This document shows, piece after piece, positions 59,168 through 64,000 of a DNA stretch of 64,000 nucleotides (the first letter of the stretch is position 1; each line of letters begins with the position of its first letter). The stretch spans positions 62,001-126,000 of the forward strand of contig NZ_KE386955.1 in NCBI RefSeq assembly GCF_000429825.1, in the 5' to 3' direction. The DNA is from Cohnella thermotolerans DSM 17683. Its GTDB lineage: Bacteria; Bacillota; Bacilli; Paenibacillales; Paenibacillaceae. The position numbers were made by a program, and so were the translations under genes. The notes under the pieces were generated by a model that was not told the DNA's origin, did no database searches, and was given only the letters and a program-made list of their open reading frames with translations.

Positions 59168-59202
59168 AGACCTACTAATTTGACCGTAAAGAGGAGTAAA
59201 TG

Positions 59203-60126
59203 ATGGAAAAACGTCTAACGCGTACCGATCTCATGTTTGCCCTTGGTTTTCTCTTCATGCTCATCGTCGCGGTAGGAGCTTTCTTCTACGGCGTGAAGAT
59301 CGGCGCTTCCCAAGCCGAAGCCCGCCAGGAGAAGGCGGCCGGGTCGGCAAGCGCGGCAGCGGCGGAGACGGCCGCCGCCTACCAGCTTCAGGATCTCGTA
59401 TCCTTCTATCATACCGTATTTTTGCCTTATCGTGAATTCATGGACGAGTGGCAGTCCGCCGGGCAGAAGTGGCTGACGGACGAGACGGCCGACCGCTCCG
59501 CGTCCCTCAAGGAATTGGCCAAAACCGCGAACAACAAATACGAATCAGCCAAAGTGTCCTACATCCCTCCCGTCTCCCCGCTGCTGAAGGAGGCCCAGGA
59601 CGAATACCTCAAGAGCTTGAAGCTTTACGCGAGCAGTTTGTCTTCCCATGCGGCGGCCGCGAATCAGGGCACAGCCTCCACCGTGCTGAACCAGATTTAC
59701 GACGACGCCTTCTATAAAGAAGGATTGAAGCTCGGCTTGTCCGCCCAGGAGCGGTACTACGAATCCATGGTACAATGGGCCGCGGGCGTCGACATGAACA
59801 TTCCAAGCCATTCCGATTACAAAACGATCGTCGGGCTAACGCAGTGGAAGACGCTCCCGCTCGTCATCAAGAACGGGCTCACCGCCAAATACCTGCAGGA
59901 GCAGTCGATCATGAGCGACTTCCTGCCGCAAGATCTGACCGCCAGAATCGACACCTTCATCGCTTCCGGTCAAGCGGAGCGGATGAAATTGAAATCCATG
60001 AGCGCGATCGCCGATTTGCTGACGCAGACGGACGCGGTTCGCGCGGGAGATTTCCTGAACGCCAAGAACCGCTTCTACGCCAAGCAATTGCTGCCGCAGC
60101 TGCCGTTTTTCTCGTCGGACAAATAA
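59203..60126 (+). CDS. Membrane-anchored protein of unknown function, 307 residues
   Basis: An N-terminal anchor (MFALGFLFMLIVAVGAFFYG, about residues 10-30) is followed by an Ala/Gln/Glu-rich stretch and a helical extracytoplasmic domain of about 250 residues (FYHTVFLPYREFMDEW, LYASSLSSHAAAAN). I recognise no catalytic motif. GAGGAG lies six bases before the ATG at 59203 (the in-frame ATG at 59200 is too close to it). It is between the CPBP gene and serA, on the plus strand. Confidence 0.75.
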   Translation: MEKRLTRTDLMFALGFLFMLIVAVGAFFYGVKIGASQAEARQEKAAGSASAAAAETAAAYQLQDLVSFYHTVFLPYREFMDEWQSAGQKWLTDETADRSASLKELAKTANNKYESAKVSYIPPVSPLLKEAQDEYLKSLKLYASSLSSHAAAANQGTASTVLNQIYDDAFYKEGLKLGLSAQERYYESMVQWAAGVDMNIPSHSDYKTIVGLTQWKTLPLVIKNGLTAKYLQEQSIMSDFLPQDLTARIDTFIASGQAERMKLKSMSAIADLLTQTDAVRAGDFLNAKNRFYAKQLLPQLPFFSSDK

Positions 60127-60163
60127 ACCTCGACACGGCTCGCGATTTGTCGCAGATTGGCCA

Positions 60164-60192
60164 TTGATTTGCCTGTCTCGTTGCTTTAAAAT
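60164..60192 (+). promoter_or_regulatory. Sigma-A promoter of serA
   Basis: TTGATT (60164-60169), 17-base spacer, TAAAAT (60187-60192). It gives a leader of about 138 bases before the serA ATG. Confidence 0.75.
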
Positions 60193-60194
60193 AG

Positions 60195-60337
60195 GAAAGG
60201 CCGTTGGACCTTGGAAAAAGAAGCGACGAATGTTGAAATCAGCTACATCACCCTCAATGCACTGTTCGTTCGCGGAATGCGGACGACGGGGAGGTTGAGG
60301 GTGTTTTCTATACTTATGAACTTTAGGGGGAGCTTAC
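60195..60337 (+). promoter_or_regulatory. serA leader with intrinsic terminator
   Basis: The leader has a 5' hairpin (AAGG...CCTT near 60197-60213) and a terminator at 60249-60307: CACCCTCAA and TTGAGGGTG with TTTTC after it, the loop itself folding (CGTTCGC/GCGGACG). The serA ribosome site (AGGGGGAGC) is downstream of the terminator. I cannot assign the leader to a known riboswitch or T-box class. Confidence 0.6.
60249..60307 (+). terminator. Terminator inside the serA leader
   Basis: Nine-bp stem CACCCTCAA/TTGAGGGTG followed by TTTT, between the promoter and the start codon. Its position implies control by attenuation. Confidence 0.75.
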
Positions 60338-61930
60338 ATGTTTAAAGTGTTGGTATCGGACCCGATCAGCGATTTGGGCATTTCTCTTCTTGCGGAAGCG
60401 TCCGACGTCTCCATCGACAAGAAAACCGGGCTGTCCGAAGATGAGCTGGTCGCCATCATCGGCGAATACGACGCCCTTCTCGTTCGCAGCCAGACGCGCG
60501 TTACCGAGCGGATTATGACCGCCGGCAAGCAGCTCAAGGTGATCGGGCGCGCCGGCGTCGGCGTCGACAACATCGATCTCGACGCCGCCACGAAGCGCGG
60601 GATCGTCGTTATCAACGCTCCGGACGGCAACACGATTACGACTTGCGAGCATACGTTCGCCATGATGATGGCGCTTGCCCGCCACATTCCGCAAGCTTAT
60701 TTGAAGACGGTCGGCGGCGAATGGGACCGCAAATCGTTCGTCGGCGTCGAGCTGCGCAACAAAGTGCTGGGCGTGCTGGGCATGGGCCGCATCGGCAGCG
60801 AAGTCGCCGCCCGCGCCAAGGCGTTCGGCATGACCGTGCTCGGCTACGACCCGTTCCTGACGGAAGAGCGCGCCGAGAAGCTCGGCGTCAAGCTCGCCTC
60901 CGTCGACGAAGTCGTGCGCGAAGCCGACTTCATCACCGTGCATACGCCGCTGACGCCGGAAACCCGGCATATGATCGGCAAAGCCCAATTCGCCCGGATG
61001 AAGAAGGGCGTCCGCCTCGTCAACTGCGCTCGCGGCGGCATCATCGACGAGCAGGCGCTGGTCGAAGCGATCGACGCGGGCATCGTCGCCGGGGCGGCCT
61101 TCGACGTCTTCGAGGAAGAGCCGCCGAAGCCGGACCATCCGTTCCTGAAGCATCCGAAGATCATCGTAACCCCCCACCTCGGCGCTTCGACTGTCGAAGC
61201 GCAAGAGAACGTCGCGATCGACGTATCGGAGCAGCTCCTTCACATTCTGCGCGGCGAGCCGTACAAGAACGCGGTCAACATGCCGGCCGTACCCGCAGAC
61301 GTGCTGTCCAAGCTCGCGCCTTACTTCGAGCTCGGCCGCAAGTTGGGAAGCTTCGCGGCGCAAATGGCCGAAGGCCCGGTCAAAGAGATCGTCGTCGGCT
61401 ACTCCGGCGAGCTGGCGGACGTCGATACGCAGCCGCTGACCCGCTACGTTGTGCAAGGCGTGCTGGCTCACCATCTCGGCTCCGACCAGGTGAACGCCGT
61501 CAACGCCATGCACCTCGCGAAAACCCGCGGCGTCAACATCGTCACCAACAAATCGCACGCCAGCAAAGGCTTCACGAACCTCGTCTCCGTCACGCTGCGG
61601 ACCGGCAAGGAAGAGCGCATGGCGGCGGGCGCCCTGCTCAACGGCTTCGGCGCGCGCATTACGCAAATCGACCAATATCCGGTCGACGTGGCGCCGGAAG
61701 GGCATATTCTGCTCATCTCGCACTACGACAAACCGGGCATTATCGGCCGCGTCGGAACGAGCCTGGGCAGCAACGACGTCAACATCGCCACGATGCAGGT
61801 CGGACGGAAGCTGGCCGGCGGAGCAGCCATCATGGTGCTCGGCGTCGACAAGGCCGTGCCGAAAGACGTGCTCGTCCAAGTCGCCAGCCTGGCGGACCTG
61901 GTCAGCGCCAAGCAAATTCATCTCGTTTAA
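60338..61930 (+). CDS. serA: D-3-phosphoglycerate dehydrogenase
   Basis: A 530-residue enzyme for the first step of serine synthesis. The NAD-binding domain has VLGMGRIGSEVAARAKAFGM (about 147-166); the catalytic Arg-Glu-His set is in NCARGGIIDEQAL, and HPFLKHPKIIVTPHLGAST. An intervening domain and a C-terminal ACT domain (about 455-530, HILLISHYDKPGIIGRVG) make it the long, serine-regulated type. ACT domains imply feedback by serine. The ATG has AGGGGGAGC seven bases upstream. Confidence 0.96.
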   Translation: MFKVLVSDPISDLGISLLAEASDVSIDKKTGLSEDELVAIIGEYDALLVRSQTRVTERIMTAGKQLKVIGRAGVGVDNIDLDAATKRGIVVINAPDGNTITTCEHTFAMMMALARHIPQAYLKTVGGEWDRKSFVGVELRNKVLGVLGMGRIGSEVAARAKAFGMTVLGYDPFLTEERAEKLGVKLASVDEVVREADFITVHTPLTPETRHMIGKAQFARMKKGVRLVNCARGGIIDEQALVEAIDAGIVAGAAFDVFEEEPPKPDHPFLKHPKIIVTPHLGASTVEAQENVAIDVSEQLLHILRGEPYKNAVNMPAVPADVLSKLAPYFELGRKLGSFAAQMAEGPVKEIVVGYSGELADVDTQPLTRYVVQGVLAHHLGSDQVNAVNAMHLAKTRGVNIVTNKSHASKGFTNLVSVTLRTGKEERMAAGALLNGFGARITQIDQYPVDVAPEGHILLISHYDKPGIIGRVGTSLGSNDVNIATMQVGRKLAGGAAIMVLGVDKAVPKDVLVQVASLADLVSAKQIHLV

Positions 61931-61942
61931 GTTTAAGCATGA

Positions 61943-61970
61943 AACAAACCGGCCCTCAGGCCGGTTTGTT
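61943..61970. terminator. Bidirectional terminator between serA and the MFS remnant
   Basis: A perfect 12-bp stem AACAAACCGGCC/GGCCGGTTTGTT with a four-base loop. The T-tract is weak in the plus direction. The stem overlaps the last codons of the MFS remnant. Confidence 0.65.
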
Positions 61971-62453
61971 GCTGTTCTTGGAAGCCGGGCGCACCAGCGC
62001 CGCCATAACGAACTGAAGCAGCGAGGCGCAGACGAGCACGATCGGGAGTGCCGAAGCCGCCGGATCGTCGGCAAACCAAATCAGCGCGAAGATCGACAGC
62101 ACCCGCCCCGCGTTCAGGAACAGCTCCCGGATCACGACCGATTCGATCCGGAACTGGCCCCGCAGCGGAAGAAAGTCCATCAGCCGATAGTAGTGAGAAG
62201 TAAGCGTATTGACCGTCAGCGGGTTGAAAAACGAAAAGACGATCATGTACGCGGTGACCGACCAGGTCCGAATATCGATCAGCAGCAGGCAAGCCGCGGC
62301 CGTAACGCAAGCCGACGTCAGAAGAACGTCCCGCCGGACGTTCGGCTCTCCTCTTCTTCTCGAGACGAGGAACCCCATCGAAATCGTCAGCAGCGAGAAG
62401 AAGACGGTCAGCAGGCCGACCCCCCTCTCGCTTCCTACCGTCTGGTAGAGCAC
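61956..62453 (-). pseudogene. Truncated MFS transporter (C-terminal half)
   Basis: A 165-residue open frame of hydrophobic helices: VGLLTVFFSLLTISMGFLVS, TAYMIVFSFFNPLTV, RVLSIFALIWFA and VLVCASLLQFVMAALV. It reads as the C-terminal six-helix half of a MFS permease; the N-terminal half is missing upstream, where 62454-62563 is unrelated GC-rich sequence. It has no ribosome site. Probably a decayed gene rather than a functional half-transporter. Confidence 0.6.
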
Positions 62454-62563
62454 CCGACAGCCCGGTCCGCTCTGCCGGCCGTTTGTTGTAAGCGGTTTCT
62501 ACATCCCGCGCGCGTTCCCCCCGTTGGCGCGTGCAGCCTTCGCCGCGCGCGCCGTTGTCTCCG

Positions 62564-64000
62564 CTATCGCCGTTCCCCGGACGCCACGGGCTTTCCGCTC
62601 ATCGGCAACCAAATCGTAAACGTCGTGCCGGCCCCCGGCTCGCTCGTCGCCGTAATTTTGCCGCCGTGAGCTTCGACCAGATTTTTCACGATGGCCAGGC
62701 CCAGGCCGGTGCCTCCGTTGTTCTCCCTTTTGCGGGCTTTGTCGGCTTTGTAGAACCGTTCGAAAATGTACGGCAAATCCTCCTGCGGAATGCCCTGCCC
62801 CTCGTCTTCGACCGTCAGCTTCAGCTCTTCGCCCCGCGAGCCGCGCACTTTGTCCGCCGTCATCCGGATCGAAGCTCCGGCGGGCGTATGGCGGATCGCA
62901 TTGTCCAGCAGGTTCGTCAGCACCTGCTCCAGCCGGTCTCCGTCCGCCGTCAGCGTCAAGTCTTCCCGGTCTTCCGACTTGGACAAGAGAATTCCCTTCT
63001 CCTTCGTCAGGGCGGCGAATTTCCGGTAGACCCGGTTCAGCAAGGCGTTCACGTCGAGCGGCTGGAAATGCATCTCCAAATGGCCGGCCTCCATGCGGGC
63101 CAGATCGAGCAAATCCCTGACGAGCCTGCCCATGCGCAGCGATTCGTCGTGAATGACCTGCACGAGCTCCCGGCGTTCCTCGGGAGACGCCGCAATATCG
63201 TCAAGCAGCGCTTCGCTGTAGCCCTGAACCATCGACAGCGGGGTACGGATCTCGTGCGAGACGTTGGCTACGAAATCTTTACGCAGCTTCTCGACGCGAA
63301 ATTCCTCGGTGACGTCCCGCAGGACGGCCACGGCGCCGCGAATGCCGTCCGACGAGACGAGCGGCGTCATGACGACGGAATATACTTCGCTCTGAACGTG
63401 GATTTTGGTCGTCAGCTCCGTGCCCCGCTTGATGACGGTGCGATACGTCTCCAAGAGAGGGCCCGGCACTTCGCCCCTCCGGTCCGGTTCTTCGTCGCTC
63501 CAGTCGACCGAATTCCAGAGTTCGAGCAGATGCTTGCCTTGCGGATTGGTCAAAATCACGCCCCCTTCGGCATTAAAGGAGATGACCGCGTCCGTCATGC
63601 TTCGGAGCACGCTGCTCAGGTGATCGCGCTCGTGCTCCAAAGCGCGGATGAGCGTGTCGATCTCCGACGCCATCGAGTTGAACGTATTGGCGAGTTCTCC
63701 GATCTCGTCGGACGAGCGGATCGCCACCCGGGCCGTATAATCCCCTTGCGCGATTTGATCTGCGGCTTCCCGCATCTCCCGAAGCGGCTGCGTAATTTTT
63801 GTCAACAGAAAAAATGCGAAAAAGGTTGTCAGCAAAAAACCGACAGCCCCCGCGTAAACGAACAAATGTTTGATTTTGCCCGAGTCGACGAACGTAGTAT
63901 CGATATACTTGAGCAGGAACAAGCCGATCGTCGAGATGACGACGGCGACGAGCCCGATGATGGTCAGCCACAGCTTGCCGACTACGCTTCTCCATATCGC
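62564..64000 (-). CDS. Sensor histidine kinase, ResE-like (partial at 5' end)
   Basis: The frame runs off the right edge, so the start is outside. The N-terminus at the edge (WRSVVGKLWLTIIGLVAVV) is a membrane segment like ResE. A second segment follows after only about 12 residues, then HAMP (KITQPLREMREAADQIAQGD), PAS (VLRSMTDAVISFNAEGG), HisKA with the phospho-His in NVSHEIRTPLS, and HATPase_c (N box LLDNAIRHTP, G1 DEGQGIP, GGTGLGLAIVKN). The short loop between membrane segments means little or no extracellular sensor. A cognate regulator (resD) would be expected upstream. Confidence 0.88.
   Translation of the reverse strand, partial: AIWRSVVGKLWLTIIGLVAVVISTIGLFLLKYIDTTFVDSGKIKHLFVYAGAVGFLLTTFFAFFLLTKITQPLREMREAADQIAQGDYTARVAIRSSDEIGELANTFNSMASEIDTLIRALEHERDHLSSVLRSMTDAVISFNAEGGVILTNPQGKHLLELWNSVDWSDEEPDRRGEVPGPLLETYRTVIKRGTELTTKIHVQSEVYSVVMTPLVSSDGIRGAVAVLRDVTEEFRVEKLRKDFVANVSHEIRTPLSMVQGYSEALLDDIAASPEERRELVQVIHDESLRMGRLVRDLLDLARMEAGHLEMHFQPLDVNALLNRVYRKFAALTKEKGILLSKSEDREDLTLTADGDRLEQVLTNLLDNAIRHTPAGASIRMTADKVRGSRGEELKLTVEDEGQGIPQEDLPYIFERFYKADKARKRENNGGTGLGLAIVKNLVEAHGGKITATSEPGAGTTFTIWLPMSGKPVASGERR

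Noticed and set aside
60195-60337. T-box or SAM riboswitch ahead of serA
   Set aside because: The conserved T-box bulge and SAM-box kink-turn sequences are not present.
60318-60347. Nine-codon frame overlapping the serA start
   Set aside because: No ribosome site of its own; more likely chance than a regulatory upstream frame.

Overview
The window is a piece of a high-GC, endospore-forming Firmicute chromosome, most likely Paenibacillaceae (Paenibacillus or Cohnella type). The evidence is the spore genes (spoIVA, spoVIF, ypeB, ypjB, prsW), strong AGGAGG-type ribosome sites, and gene order that follows two well known Bacillus subtilis blocks: bshA-bshB1-mgsA-dapB-ypjDCBA-qcrCBA-ypiF, tyrA-hisC-trpABFCDE-aroHBC-cheR-ndk-hepT-menG-hepS-mtrB-hbs, and spoIVA-yphF-DUF2768-gpsA-plsY-der-yphA-rpsA-plsC-cmk-ypfBA-ypeB-prsW. 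Almost everything is on the minus strand, so the operons read from high to low coordinates.

1-8 kb: bacillithiol, methylglyoxal and lysine genes (bshB1, mgsA, dapB), the ypj membrane and sporulation genes, and the menaquinol:cytochrome c reductase (qcrABC) with its own promoter and terminator. 8-14 kb: a less conserved stretch with ypiF, an AXE1-type esterase, a stand-alone IDEAL-domain protein, a gamma-carbonic-anhydrase remnant, an unknown 398-residue protein, and an ECF sigma/anti-sigma/histidine-phosphatase operon. A predicted small RNA with a consensus sigma-A promoter overlapped by a cre-like site lies at 13.86-13.95 kb.

14-33.6 kb: the aromatic supraoperon. aroC and aroB make chorismate or its precursors; aroH, trpEDCFBA, tyrA and hisC consume it or its products; mqnA takes chorismate towards menaquinone together with hepS/hepT, a UbiA-type prenyltransferase, a UbiX-type flavin prenyltransferase and menG. 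The trp leader has a run of six GAG triplets at exact five-base spacing (a TRAP site), complementary to the 5' arm of an intrinsic terminator. The gene for TRAP itself (mtrB) is at 33.3 kb, so regulator and target are both visible.

33.6-42.3 kb: tRNA-Pro(GGG), hbs, a sugar-type ABC transporter operon, a gene-poor stretch with four copies of a 24-bp imperfect palindrome, a complete group II intron placed just behind the spoIVA terminator, then spoIVA with a sigma-E-type promoter. 42.6-56.6 kb: yphF-like lipoprotein, two small 2Fe-2S ferredoxins, DUF2768, spoVIF behind a sigma-K-type promoter, gpsA, plsY, der, the YIEGIA module, an S1 protein, plsC, cmk, ypfB, ypfA, ypeB (without sleB beside it), prsW and a MecA-family adaptor. 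56.8-64 kb: a polysaccharide deacetylase lipoprotein, a CPBP protease, serA behind an unrecognised leader with an intrinsic terminator, a truncated MFS gene and a ResE-like sensor kinase that runs off the end.

Functions are assigned from motifs, lengths and gene order read by eye; no database search was run.
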